Assembly (NCBI GenBank): GCA_963829705.1
Contig: CAWHJN010000001.1
Location: 248,001-312,000, forward strand
Reading direction: 5' to 3'
Source of the DNA: CAWHJN01 sp963829705
GTDB lineage: Bacteria > Bacteroidota > Rhodothermia > Rhodothermales > BA12
DNA length: 64,000 nucleotides
The notes beneath the pieces are model-generated. The model was not told where the DNA came from. It saw only the letters and a list, made by a program, of their open reading frames with translations, and ran no database searches. Shown in pieces: positions 7,269 through 16,126 of this stretch. Position numbers and translations under genes: made by a program. Every line of letters starts with the position of its first letter. The stretch's first letter is position 1.

Positions 7269-8705
7269 ATGAAATACCTCCTCTTTTCCGCGCTGCTGGC
7301 GCTCGTTGCCGCCGCCTGCGCCACGGCACCGCGCCCGCAGCCCTCAGCCGCTTCCCCCGCCACGCTCTCGGGCACCGTCACGTACTTGCCGCGCATCGCA
7401 CTGCCGCCCGATGCCGTCGTCGAGGTGCAGCTCAAAGACGTGAGCCTCGCCGATGCGCCCGCGAAGGTGCTGGCCGAGCAGACGATCACCACTGCGGGGC
7501 GGCAGGTGCCCATCCCATTCACGCTGCGCTACGATGCCGCCGACATCCAGCAGCAGCACACCTACGCCGTGCGCGCCGCCATCCGCGACGCCGACGGTAC
7601 GCTCCGGTGGACGAGCGACACGATGCATCCCGTGCTCACCCGCGACGCGCCCTCCGACGGCGTCGAGATCCGCGTGGTGCAGGTGCCGCAGGGCGGCACG
7701 ACCAGCACGCTGAACCCGTCGCCCGAAAACCGCCGGGCCATCGATGCGCTCACCCGGCAGCCGTGGCAGCTTTTCCACATCGCCCTGCCCGGTGGCAGCG
7801 TCGTCACGCCCGAAGCGGGCGAGCAGTTCACACTCTCGTTCGACCAGCAAGGCCGGTACGGCGGCAAGGCCGCGTGCAACTCCATCGGCGGCGAGTACGA
7901 GGTGAAGGATGGAAACCACCTCCTCCTCAGCCGCAGCGTGACGACGCTCATGGCCTGCCCGCAGCCCTCGGCGGCGGATGCTTTCCTGGACGCACTCCAG
8001 GGCGTGGACGTGATGGAGGTGCAGAACAACACGCTCGTGCTGACGACGATGGACGCGCGCCGCCTCGTTTTCCGCCCGTCGCCCACGGTGGCGCAGTCCG
8101 ATGCGGAGAACGCGCCGATGCGTCCGCAGCCCGCGGGCAGTACGCAGGCGTTCGACTGCCCGAGCGCAGAGGGCCCCTTTTCGTTCGTGACCCGCAACGG
8201 GCCGGGCGAGATGGCGCTGTGGCTGCCCGAGCGCTTCGGCAGCCGGTACCTCGTCCTCGGCCAGGTGCGCGCCGCCAGCGGGGCGAAGTTCGAGGAAGGC
8301 GACACGGTGTTCTGGAGCAAGGGCGACGAGGCCACGCTGGAACTGGATGGGGAAACCTACACCTGCCGCGTCAACACCAGCGCCGGGCCGTGGGAGCACG
8401 CACGCGCCACCGGTGTGACCTTCCGCGCGCTTGGCAACGAACCCGGCTGGCTGCTCGACATCCGCGAGGGCGAGCGCATCGACTTCACCTACGACTATGG
8501 CGAGGGCAGCGTGGCCGTGCCCGCGCCGGCACCTCAGAAACATGGCGACACCACGGTCTACGAAGCCAGCACCGAAGCGCACACACTCAACGTCGTCCTC
8601 AAACCGCAGGCCTGCACCGACACGATGAGCGGCGAGGCGTACGACTACACCGTCGCCGTCTCCCTCGACGGGCGTGCCTTCGAAGGCTGCGGGCGGATGC
8701 TGTGA
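7269..8705 (+). CDS. Four-domain lipoprotein: YbaY, META/HslJ, MliC-like and COG3650
   Basis: 478 residues. Lipoprotein signal MKYLLFSALLALVAAAC with the lipidated Cys at 17. Four small envelope domains follow: ~30-140 YbaY-like beta-sandwich; ~155-270 META/HslJ (GRYGGKAACNSIGGEYEV and a later CPQP Cys); ~295-372 MliC-like lysozyme-inhibitor fold (FDCPSAEGPF ... WSKGDEATLELDGETYTC); ~380-478 COG3650-type domain (FRALGNEPGWLLDI ... CTDTMSGEAYDYTV). These domains occur singly or in pairs in other bacteria. The joint protein is probably a periplasm-facing stress or lysozyme-defence lipoprotein. The last is inference; domain calls rest on motif recognition. Confidence 0.8.
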   Translation: MKYLLFSALLALVAAACATAPRPQPSAASPATLSGTVTYLPRIALPPDAVVEVQLKDVSLADAPAKVLAEQTITTAGRQVPIPFTLRYDAADIQQQHTYAVRAAIRDADGTLRWTSDTMHPVLTRDAPSDGVEIRVVQVPQGGTTSTLNPSPENRRAIDALTRQPWQLFHIALPGGSVVTPEAGEQFTLSFDQQGRYGGKAACNSIGGEYEVKDGNHLLLSRSVTTLMACPQPSAADAFLDALQGVDVMEVQNNTLVLTTMDARRLVFRPSPTVAQSDAENAPMRPQPAGSTQAFDCPSAEGPFSFVTRNGPGEMALWLPERFGSRYLVLGQVRAASGAKFEEGDTVFWSKGDEATLELDGETYTCRVNTSAGPWEHARATGVTFRALGNEPGWLLDIREGERIDFTYDYGEGSVAVPAPAPQKHGDTTVYEASTEAHTLNVVLKPQACTDTMSGEAYDYTVAVSLDGRAFEGCGRML

Positions 8706-8777
8706 GTCCGGTAGGCGTGCCAGAGAGAAGGCCCCAAGGCTCTCCAAAATCTTGGACGACTGGTCGCTCGCCCGATG

Positions 8778-10862
8778 TCACCACCGCCAGACGAGCTGCA
8801 CCTTGACTTCGCGGGCGACGTTGCCCGGCGTCTCGTCGAGTCCGCTGCCGAGCGTTGTGACGTCTTCGCGGCGAGTGAGGGCGTAGCGCGCTTCGAGAAA
8901 GAGCCCGTCGAGTGCTTCCCAGCGAATCAACGCGTACTGCCGCGCACCGCGCCCGAAGAACGCGGGCACGCTGAAGCCGTAGCGGACGTCGTACTCATAG
9001 GCGTACACACGGGCGTCGTAGCCGTCGGTGTCGAAGAGCGCGAGGCGCGCTTCGAGCGTGAGCGTTTCGATGGGCGAGAGGTGCACGTCCTGGTAGAGGA
9101 GGAAACCGGTTGCGGCGTCTTCGCCCTCGGCGTGAAAGCGGACGCCTTCGAGGCGCGTGCGGAGCGTGAGGGCGCGGCTGAAGACGTACGCGCCCTGCCA
9201 CCGGAGCGACTGCCGCGTCTGGGGCCGCACGACGGCTACGGTGCCACTCATCGGCGTGGGGGCGGTCGCGGCATCTTCCTTCGTCTCGGTGCGGAACGTC
9301 ACCTCCTGCCGGAGCCACGGGCTTGGCGTGTGGGCGACGGTCACGAGCGCGTCCATGCCGCGCGTCGGGCGTGGGACGTTGAAGCGCAGCCACGGGAAAA
9401 CGTACTGATCGACGTACGCTTGAACGAGCAGCGTCCGGCGGGGCCGGAGGCGCAGGCCCACGTACACGCCCGTCTCGTTCTGCGTGGCCCCGGCGCGTTC
9501 GCCGAAGGCGTAGCCGTGCAGGCTCACGAAATCTCGCGGGTAGTGGCGGGCCAGCACCACCACCTCGCCGAGCCGCTCGGCGGCATACTCGACGCCGCCG
9601 ACGTAGGCGAAGGCCTCGCCTGCCGTGGCCGCCTCACCGAAAAACACCGCGTCGCCAACGAAAAAATGCCCGAACACACTCGCCGCCCGCGTCGTCCGCC
9701 CGCGCAGGTCGAACAGCGCATCCGGGGCTGGGCGGGGCACGAGCGGCTCGTCGAAGCGCGTGGCGACGAACGCCGCGCCCAGGCGCCCGCGCCCGCGGAT
9801 CCACTCTGCCGCGCCGCCCGTCGCCTGCTGCCCGAGTGCATCCTTGCGGGATTGCTCGTTCGGCAACCGGTGCAAACCCGACGTGCCCAGCGAGCCGACA
9901 CCGCCGCTGTCCGGGTCGAGGATCATGGCGTCGAGGGTGCGGCGGGAGTAAAAAGCCGTTATAGCAATGTCAGGTGTGAGTAACAGCGTCGTCGCGGCCC
10001 CCCGGAAAAAGGTGTTCTCGTCGGTGGAGCCGTAGAGCTTGAGGCCCGTGCCGAAGCGGTTGAGGCCACGCGTGGCCTCGCGGCTCTTGCCCAGCGCGGC
10101 TGATCGCCACAACACCAACCCCTGCCCGAACGACAGCGTGTAATCGCCCGCGACAGCGGCCTTTACGCGTCCGATGTCTTCGATTCCGATGGAGGCCGAG
10201 ACGTAGTCGTAGCCGTACGTGTTGGTCTCGGGCGTCCACCCGAAGGCCTCGCCGGGGTCTTTTTCGAGCGTGACGTTGGCCGTGAGGCGGCGGGCGGCTT
10301 CGAGGCGCAGGCGCGTGTAAACGCGATCCGCCGAGCCCGCGTACCGCCCGTCGCGGTAGCCGCGCGCAGTTTCTAGGCGGCGCGCGTATCGCTGGATGAA
10401 CTGCCCGTCGATCTCGCGCCAGTCGCGGCGGGAGGGGAGGGCGGGAAAACGGCTTGCCCGGCGTACCCTCGTTTCGAGGAGATCGCCGAGGCGCAGGAAC
10501 GGGCGGACGCTTTCGTACACCTCCGCCGTCACGCCCGGCACCTGCCGTACCTCGGGCAGCGACGTGAACGCGCCGATAGAATCTCGATAGGTCACGATGC
10601 GCCGCGCCAGCAGCGCCGTCACGCCGGGAATCTGCGCCAGGTCCGAGGCCGACGCCATGTTGAGGTCGAGCCCGCGCGCCCGGAGATCGTCGAGGAAGTC
10701 CGCCAGTTCTTCCGGGTCGCCGGTCTCGGCGAGGCCTTCGAGCAGGTCCGCTTCTACGGGTTCGGCGGCCAGCGTGTCCGGCACGGTCTGCGCCGCGACG
10801 GGGAGCGCGAAGACGAGTAGCGTCACCATCGCCATCGACCCCCAATGCGAAAAACCGCTCAC
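8778..10862 (-). CDS. Helix-hairpin-helix plus outer-membrane beta-barrel protein
   Basis: 694 residues. Start taken as GTG 10862, overlapping the upstream stop (GTGA) and giving signal peptide MSGFSHWGSMAMVTLLVFALPVAAQ. Residues ~45-125 carry two ComEA-like helix-hairpin-helix units (LNMASASDLAQIPGVTALLARRI and the following FTSLPEVRQVPGVTAEVYE). The remaining ~560 residues are alternating beta strands rich in Tyr, Arg and Gly, ending in KVQLVWRW, as in outer-membrane barrels. HhH units usually bind the DNA backbone without sequence preference. It is translationally coupled to the PorV-like gene. Function is unproven; DNA passage or anchoring at the outer membrane is a guess. Confidence 0.75.
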   Translation of the reverse strand: MSGFSHWGSMAMVTLLVFALPVAAQTVPDTLAAEPVEADLLEGLAETGDPEELADFLDDLRARGLDLNMASASDLAQIPGVTALLARRIVTYRDSIGAFTSLPEVRQVPGVTAEVYESVRPFLRLGDLLETRVRRASRFPALPSRRDWREIDGQFIQRYARRLETARGYRDGRYAGSADRVYTRLRLEAARRLTANVTLEKDPGEAFGWTPETNTYGYDYVSASIGIEDIGRVKAAVAGDYTLSFGQGLVLWRSAALGKSREATRGLNRFGTGLKLYGSTDENTFFRGAATTLLLTPDIAITAFYSRRTLDAMILDPDSGGVGSLGTSGLHRLPNEQSRKDALGQQATGGAAEWIRGRGRLGAAFVATRFDEPLVPRPAPDALFDLRGRTTRAASVFGHFFVGDAVFFGEAATAGEAFAYVGGVEYAAERLGEVVVLARHYPRDFVSLHGYAFGERAGATQNETGVYVGLRLRPRRTLLVQAYVDQYVFPWLRFNVPRPTRGMDALVTVAHTPSPWLRQEVTFRTETKEDAATAPTPMSGTVAVVRPQTRQSLRWQGAYVFSRALTLRTRLEGVRFHAEGEDAATGFLLYQDVHLSPIETLTLEARLALFDTDGYDARVYAYEYDVRYGFSVPAFFGRGARQYALIRWEALDGLFLEARYALTRREDVTTLGSGLDETPGNVAREVKVQLVWRW

Positions 10863-11689
10863 CACGCCACCCCCAGTTCGACGGCGGGCGTCCATCCCAG
10901 TACGTCGTGGCGTGTGGCTGCGAGATCGGCGCGCAGCGTCCCCAGCCGCAGGCCCGCGCCCGCGCTGAAGAGGGTCGGCTCGGTGCCCACGCCCGTCCTG
11001 AGCGCCAGCGCGTCCACGACCCACACCTCGACGCCTCCCCGCACGGAAGTGGGAAAGCGCGTGTCTTCGACGGCATCCAGCAGCACGCGGAAGCGGTCGG
11101 AAGGTGCGTACGCCAGCCCCACCGTCAGCACCTGCGGGACGGGCTCCTTGCCCGCGATCTGCGCGCCGGTGAGGTTGCGCCCGCTGAAACCGGCGTCGAG
11201 TTCAGGTAGGAGTTCGACGCGCAGCCCGGCGTCGAACGCGACGGCGACGCCGCTGCCATAGCCCTCAACCTGCGCGTGATGCACGACGACCGACACGCCC
11301 GCGTCGAACGTCCGCCGGGTGCCCAGCCGGAACGCCCGTGCCGCCGTCACCGACAGGTTGCTCACCCGGAAATCGTCGAAGCCGAGCGTCTGAGCGCCGA
11401 CGCCGAGCGTGGCGAAGGCGAATGGGTAGGAGAGGTCGAGCGCCCCCGTCCGCAGCTCTGCCAGCCCAAAGCCCTGATCGGCGTAGAGGCGGGCGCGGCC
11501 CCGCGCGGTGGCCAGCGCCGCCGGGTTGAGGTTTGCCCACGCCTCGGGCGAGCCCACACCCGCGCCGCCGAGTGCCAGTGCCGCGCCGCCGCCCACCGAC
11601 ACCGTCTGCACGCCCACGCGCTCGTCCGCCTGTCCGTAGGCTGCGGCGGCGAGGACACACGAGAGCAGCAGGTACAGGGCGAGGCGCAT
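10859..11689 (-). CDS. PorV/PorQ-like outer-membrane protein
   Basis: 276 residues. The ATG at 11689 begins a signal peptide (MRLALYLLLSCVLAAAAYGQ). The mature start VGVQTVSVGGGAALALGGAGVGSPEAWANLNPAALA is the N-terminal pattern of the FadL/PorV-type barrel family, with the NPA motif conserved. Strands continue to a C-terminal aromatic (VELGVAW). PorV shuttles T9SS cargo at the outer membrane; PorQ is a relative. It forms an operon with the HhH-barrel gene and diverges from the DUF4835 gene, which also suggests a T9SS connection. Whether it is PorV, PorQ or another member is open. Confidence 0.68.
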   Translation of the reverse strand: MRLALYLLLSCVLAAAAYGQADERVGVQTVSVGGGAALALGGAGVGSPEAWANLNPAALATARGRARLYADQGFGLAELRTGALDLSYPFAFATLGVGAQTLGFDDFRVSNLSVTAARAFRLGTRRTFDAGVSVVVHHAQVEGYGSGVAVAFDAGLRVELLPELDAGFSGRNLTGAQIAGKEPVPQVLTVGLAYAPSDRFRVLLDAVEDTRFPTSVRGGVEVWVVDALALRTGVGTEPTLFSAGAGLRLGTLRADLAATRHDVLGWTPAVELGVAW

Positions 11690-11844
11690 GGTGTACGGCT
11701 GGGAGGAGGGCTGCAATTTAGGCCCTGCGTGCGATCAATAACCATCGTTTTGGCGCGTTGTACCCCTCTGCCCCGGCGGATCCGTGCCAGAACCCGCCCC
11801 GAGGAATGCGCGTAGTTTCTTTCTTCTTCGACCTCACGCTGTAC

Positions 11845-12732
11845 GTGCGACGACTTTTACCTCTCTTCCTCTGCCTCGCGTGCGCGCTGCCCCTCGCCGC
11901 ACAAGAACTCGACTGCGATGTGTCAGTCGATTACAAGCAGCTCAAGCGCACCGACCTCGCCTTCCTCGACGACTTCGGCACGCAGGTCCAGCGCTACTTC
12001 AACGACCAGACGTGGACGGAAGACCGCTTCGAGCCGTACGAGCGCATCGCGTGCAACGTCAACATCCTGTTTACGGACAGCCCCAGCCAGACGCGCTTCC
12101 GCGCCACCGTGACGGTGATCACGCAGCGGCCCGTTTACGGCACCACGCAGACGTATCCGCTCTTCACGCTCGCCGACGAGACGTGGGATTTCGAGTACGT
12201 TCAGGGCGCGGCGCTGCTGCGCGACCTGTCGCGCTTCGACCCGCTCACGTCGTTTCTCGACTTCTACGCGCTCCTCATCCTCGGCTTCGACTACGACTCG
12301 TTCGCGCCCTTTGGCGGGACGCGCTTTTTCGACCAGGCCCGCGAGATCGCCACGCGGGGGCAGTCGAGCGCCAACTCCGCCGGGTGGACGGCCTTCGGCA
12401 ACGAGCGCACCAAAGGGCAGCTCATCGGCCAGCTCGTCGATCCGCGCTACCGCCCCTTGCGGCAGGCGATCTACGACGTCCACCGGCGCGGCATGGACCT
12501 GTTCACCACCAACCCCGAGGCGGCACGCGGCCACGTCTTCAACGCCGTCAAGGGCCTGAGCGCGCTCTACGACGAGGTCTCGAAGCAGTACCTGCTCGAC
12601 GTGTTCTTCGACGCCAAGCGCGTGCAGATCGTCGGGATGCTCGAGCGTTCCGACCAGGCAGGCGAGGCCTACGCGCTGCTGGCCGTCATGGACCAGCGAG
12701 AGCCCGAAACGTACCAGCGCCTGCTCAACTGA
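11845..12732 (+). CDS. DUF4835 family protein (PorD-like, T9SS-associated)
   Basis: 295 residues. I prefer the GTG at 11845 because it yields a compact signal peptide (MRRLLPLFLCLACALPLAAQ); an in-frame ATG at 11806 adds 13 residues. The mature protein starts ELDCDVSV, then shows the family features ACNVNILFTD, FRATVTVITQRPVYGT, DFYALLILGFDYDSF and the C-terminal helix region FNAVKGLSALYDE. DUF4835 proteins are found across Bacteroidota and some are named PorD for a link to type IX secretion and gliding. It is probably periplasmic. A divergent neighbour encodes a PorV-like barrel. Confidence 0.78.
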   Translation: MRRLLPLFLCLACALPLAAQELDCDVSVDYKQLKRTDLAFLDDFGTQVQRYFNDQTWTEDRFEPYERIACNVNILFTDSPSQTRFRATVTVITQRPVYGTTQTYPLFTLADETWDFEYVQGAALLRDLSRFDPLTSFLDFYALLILGFDYDSFAPFGGTRFFDQAREIATRGQSSANSAGWTAFGNERTKGQLIGQLVDPRYRPLRQAIYDVHRRGMDLFTTNPEAARGHVFNAVKGLSALYDEVSKQYLLDVFFDAKRVQIVGMLERSDQAGEAYALLAVMDQREPETYQRLLN

Positions 12733-12746
12733 CGCCCGGCTGTAGG

Positions 12747-12829
12747 TGCGAAAGGGGGGACTCGAACCCCCACGGGTGTTACCCCACCAGATCCTAAATC
12801 TGGCGCGTCTACCATTCCGCCACTTTCGC
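12747..12829 (-). tRNA. tRNA-Leu (anticodon TAG)
   Basis: Class II tRNA on the minus strand. The acceptor arms GCGAAAG and CTTTCGC pair fully; D-arm GTGGCGGAATGGTAGACGC; anticodon stem CCAGA/TCTGG with loop TTTAGGA; a long variable arm; T-arm GGGGGTTCGAGTCCCCC; discriminator A at 12747. CCA is not encoded. The minus-strand sequence just upstream holds TATCTTGC, a partial match to the TAnnTTTG promoter box. Confidence 0.95.
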
Positions 12830-12907
12830 GTGCGCCGCAAGATACTGTCTGCGTGGGCGGGTCTCCCGCACCGGCACTTCACTTTCCGCAACCTCTTTTC
12901 GTTCTTC

Positions 12908-15175
12908 ATGTCCCGATTCCCCCTGCTCCTCGTCGCGCTGCTGCTCGCCACCGGCTGCGCTGCTCCCCGCCAGACAGCCGTCGTCACCGACCGCCCTGTG
13001 GCCGCTGCCGACACCACGCCACCGCCGCCGCGTGCGCCGCTGCCCGCCGTGTTGCCCGTCGAACCCGTCACGCCGCCCTCCACGACGATGGACGCGAGGT
13101 ACGACACCGTGCGCGCCGGGCGTTTCGACGCGGGCAAGATGTGGACGTTCGACAACCCGCCACTCGGCTACTTCCAGGAGGCCTATGGCTTCGCGCCCGA
13201 CACGTCGTGGTTCCGCAAGGCGCGGCTAGGCGCGCTGCGCTTCAAGACGTACTGCTCCGCTTCGTTCGTCTCGCCCGACGGCCTCGTGATGACCAACCAC
13301 CACTGCGGCCGCGAGAGCATCACCGACGTGTCCAAGGAAGGCGAAGAACTGCTCGACAAGGGCTTCTACGCCCGCTCGATGGCCGACGAGCGCAAGGTCG
13401 AAGACCTCTACGTCGATCAACTCGTCGATATCCGCGACGTGACGTCGCGTATTTACGAAGCGCAACGCGGCATAAAGGGACGCGCCGAGCAGGCCGCGGC
13501 ACGCGGCACGGCGGCTGAGGAACTCCAGAAAACCCTCGACGCCGACGCCAAGCGCCTCAACCCCGACCACGAAGTCCAGGTGATCGCCCTCTACGACGGC
13601 GCCCGCTACTCGGCGTACACCTTCCGCCGCTACAAAGACGTGCGCCTCGTGATGGCTCCCGAGTTGCAACTGGGCTTTTTCGGCGGTGACCCGGACAACT
13701 TCACGTATCCGCGCTACGCCCTCGACGTGTCGTTCTTCCGCGTCTACGAAGGCGACAAGCCCTTCAAGTCGCCCAACTACTTCGCGTGGAGCACGACAGG
13801 CGCGCAGCCGGGCGAGCCTGTGTTCGTCGTCGGCAACCCCGGCTCGACCTCGCGCCTGGCGACCGTGTCGATGCTCGAATACGAGCGCGACGTGGAGTTG
13901 CCCGCGCAACTCGCCGCCATCGAGGCGCGCATGGACGTGCTGCGCCCCTACATCGCCCGGAACCCCGAGGCCGCCGAAGCGCACGATCTCCGCAACAGCT
14001 ACTTCTCGCTGTCGAACTCGCAGAAATCCATCACGGGCCAGCTTGAAGGGCTGCGCGATCCGTACCTGATGGCGCGCAAGCGGGCCGCCGAGGCTATGCT
14101 CGTGGCCGACATCGCCGCCGACGCCGACTTGCAGGCGTCCACGGGCACCATCCTGCGCGACGTGGCCGGTGTGCAGAAATCCAAGCGTGCCCTCGCGGAT
14201 CAGCACAAGGCGTTTCTCTACTTCGCCTCGCCGCCGTTCGACTCGCCCATCCTGACGCGGGCGACGTACGGCTATTTCCTGTCGCTGCTCAACCGCAACC
14301 AGGCTCCCGAGGAAACCATCGCCGACTACCGCAAACAGGCGCTCGAACAGCCCTACTGGCCCGCCGACCTGGAAGAAGCGTTTATCGCCATGCGGTTGGC
14401 GTCGCTGCGCGACAACCTGCCGCAGGGCAACGCCGTCGTCCGCCGTGTGCTGGGCTCGAGCACGCCCGAGGAAGTGGCCGCCCGCATCGTCGCACAAACC
14501 GCGCTGAACGACTCGACGCGCTACAAGGCGATGCTCGAAGACGGCTTCATGTCGTCGGGCGATGTGACGGTGGACTTCGCCGACGCGATGGTGTCGCTCT
14601 ACCTCACCACGGCCCGCGCGATGGGCGGCTTCGGGGACACCGAGGAGGGCCTGCTGGCCGGGCTGGCGCAGGCGCGCTTCGACCTCTACGGCGCCGCCGT
14701 GCCGCCCGACGCCTCGTTCTCGCTCCGCATCGCCGACGGCGTCGTGAAAGGCTACACCTACAACGGCACCGAAGCACCGCCGCACACGACGTTCTTCGGC
14801 CTCTACGACCGCCACTACAGCAACACCGGAGACGATTGGGCGCTGCCCGAGACGTGGCTCGACCCGCCTGATGGCTTCGAACTCGACACGCCCATCAACT
14901 TCGTATCCACCAACGACATCACCGGCGGCAACTCCGGCTCGCCTGTCATCAACCAGAACCTCGAAGTCGTCGGGCTGGCGTTCGACTCCAACATCGAGGC
15001 CCTCCCCAACGAGTACGTCTTCCGCGACGTGACCGGCCGGACGGTGTCGGTGGACGTGCGCGGCATCCTCGAAGCCCTCGACGACATCTACGACGCCGAC
15101 CGCCTCGTTCTCGAATTGACGACGCGCAAAGCCTACGACACCGAAGAAGCCGCCGACGCCGCACGGCAGGAGTGA
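12908..15175 (+). CDS. Peptidase S46 (dipeptidyl-peptidase 7/11 family), lipoprotein
   Basis: 755 residues, near the usual ~720 of the family plus a Pro-rich linker. The ATG at 12908 gives lipoprotein signal MSRFPLLLVALLLATGC. Family landmarks: MWTFDNPP at the mature start; TNHHCGRESI with the catalytic His at 131-132; and STNDITGGNSGSPV with nucleophile Ser676. These enzymes release dipeptides from peptides in the periplasm. The residue 18 after the serine, which sets P1 specificity (Arg in DPP11, Gly in DPP7, from memory), is Ser694 here, so a non-acidic, DPP7-like preference is more likely. It stands alone downstream of tRNA-Leu. Confidence 0.92.
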   Translation: MSRFPLLLVALLLATGCAAPRQTAVVTDRPVAAADTTPPPPRAPLPAVLPVEPVTPPSTTMDARYDTVRAGRFDAGKMWTFDNPPLGYFQEAYGFAPDTSWFRKARLGALRFKTYCSASFVSPDGLVMTNHHCGRESITDVSKEGEELLDKGFYARSMADERKVEDLYVDQLVDIRDVTSRIYEAQRGIKGRAEQAAARGTAAEELQKTLDADAKRLNPDHEVQVIALYDGARYSAYTFRRYKDVRLVMAPELQLGFFGGDPDNFTYPRYALDVSFFRVYEGDKPFKSPNYFAWSTTGAQPGEPVFVVGNPGSTSRLATVSMLEYERDVELPAQLAAIEARMDVLRPYIARNPEAAEAHDLRNSYFSLSNSQKSITGQLEGLRDPYLMARKRAAEAMLVADIAADADLQASTGTILRDVAGVQKSKRALADQHKAFLYFASPPFDSPILTRATYGYFLSLLNRNQAPEETIADYRKQALEQPYWPADLEEAFIAMRLASLRDNLPQGNAVVRRVLGSSTPEEVAARIVAQTALNDSTRYKAMLEDGFMSSGDVTVDFADAMVSLYLTTARAMGGFGDTEEGLLAGLAQARFDLYGAAVPPDASFSLRIADGVVKGYTYNGTEAPPHTTFFGLYDRHYSNTGDDWALPETWLDPPDGFELDTPINFVSTNDITGGNSGSPVINQNLEVVGLAFDSNIEALPNEYVFRDVTGRTVSVDVRGILEALDDIYDADRLVLELTTRKAYDTEEAADAARQE

Positions 15176-15391
15176 AGAGCGCACGGGCAGTCAGCGAAAC
15201 CAGTGCAGGTGTCGTACTCGGTTGGCTGATCTGCATCCTCCCGTTCTTGCTCGGCACCGAGACGGGCGAGCCTCTACGTTCGAGGTGCCGGGTATAGACC
15301 GGCACCGACGGCTCTTGCTCCGAAGCGGAGCGTGACCCATCGACGAACGCCGCGCCTCTTGGGGCGTAAAGAGGGCTTTTCGCCCGCGCCC

Positions 15392-16126
15392 GTGCACCTC
15401 GCCGTCACCGATCTCCGCAAGTCGTACCGCTCCGAAACCGTCTTGCGGGGCGTGTCGCTGGACGTGGCCGAGGGCGAGACGCTGGCCGTGCTGGGGCGCT
15501 CGGGCGGGGGCAAGACGACGCTGCTCAAAATCATCGCCGGCCTGGAGTCGGCGGATGCGGGGCGTGTGGTGCTGGGCGGAAAAAACCTCGACGGCGTGCC
15601 GCCGCAGAAACGCGGGGCCGTCTACCTCTACCAGGAGCCGCTCCTGTTTCCGCACCTCGACGTGTTCGAGAACGTCGCCTTCGGGCTTCGCATTCGCAAG
15701 GGGGCGCGGGCCGATGTCGAATCGCGCGTGCGGAAGATGCTCGACGAACTGGGCATCGCGGAGCACGCGGCCAAAAAGCCCGAGCAGCTTTCGGGCGGGC
15801 AGCAGGGGCGCGTGGCCTTCGGGCGGGCGATCATCGTCGAGCCGTCGGTGCTGCTGCTCGACGAACCCTTCGGCAAACTCGACGTCGAGACGCGCGCGCA
15901 GATGCAGACGCTGTTTCAGCGCATCGTCCACGCCAACCGCATCACGTCGCTTTTCGTCACGCACGACCTCAAGGAAGCCCTCGTCGTCGGCGACCGCATC
16001 GGGCATCTGAAAGACGGTGTGCTGACGACGTACGACTCGCGGGCCGCGTTCGTGGCCGATCCGGCGACGGGCGTGGGCGACGAGGTGGCGTTCTGGCAGG
16101 ACGTGGGAGAGGGGCAGCATGGGTGA
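15392..16126 (+). CDS. ABC transporter ATP-binding protein
   Basis: About 244 residues from GTG 15392, where the ABC domain begins (VHLAVTDLRKSY); a GTG at 15332 would add 20 residues lacking domain features. All ATPase motifs are present: Walker A GRSGGGKTT, signature LSGGQQGRVAFGRA, Walker B VLLLDEPF and switch His in FVTHDLKEA. The fold and the EALVVGDRI ending resemble importer ATPases of the Fe3+/polyamine/sulfate type. No permease or binding protein is nearby. Instead its end overlaps the next gene, for an MTAP-like phosphorylase, by 8 nt, so it may energise a transporter encoded elsewhere. Confidence 0.85.
   Translation: MHLAVTDLRKSYRSETVLRGVSLDVAEGETLAVLGRSGGGKTTLLKIIAGLESADAGRVVLGGKNLDGVPPQKRGAVYLYQEPLLFPHLDVFENVAFGLRIRKGARADVESRVRKMLDELGIAEHAAKKPEQLSGGQQGRVAFGRAIIVEPSVLLLDEPFGKLDVETRAQMQTLFQRIVHANRITSLFVTHDLKEALVVGDRIGHLKDGVLTTYDSRAAFVADPATGVGDEVAFWQDVGEGQHG

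Noticed and set aside
8775..9983. 402-codon open frame on the plus strand
   Set aside because: Antisense to the HhH-barrel gene; Arg/Ala/Glu-rich composition with no domain or signal. Such mirror frames are expected at this G+C content. The minus-strand protein has a signal peptide, HhH motifs and barrel features.
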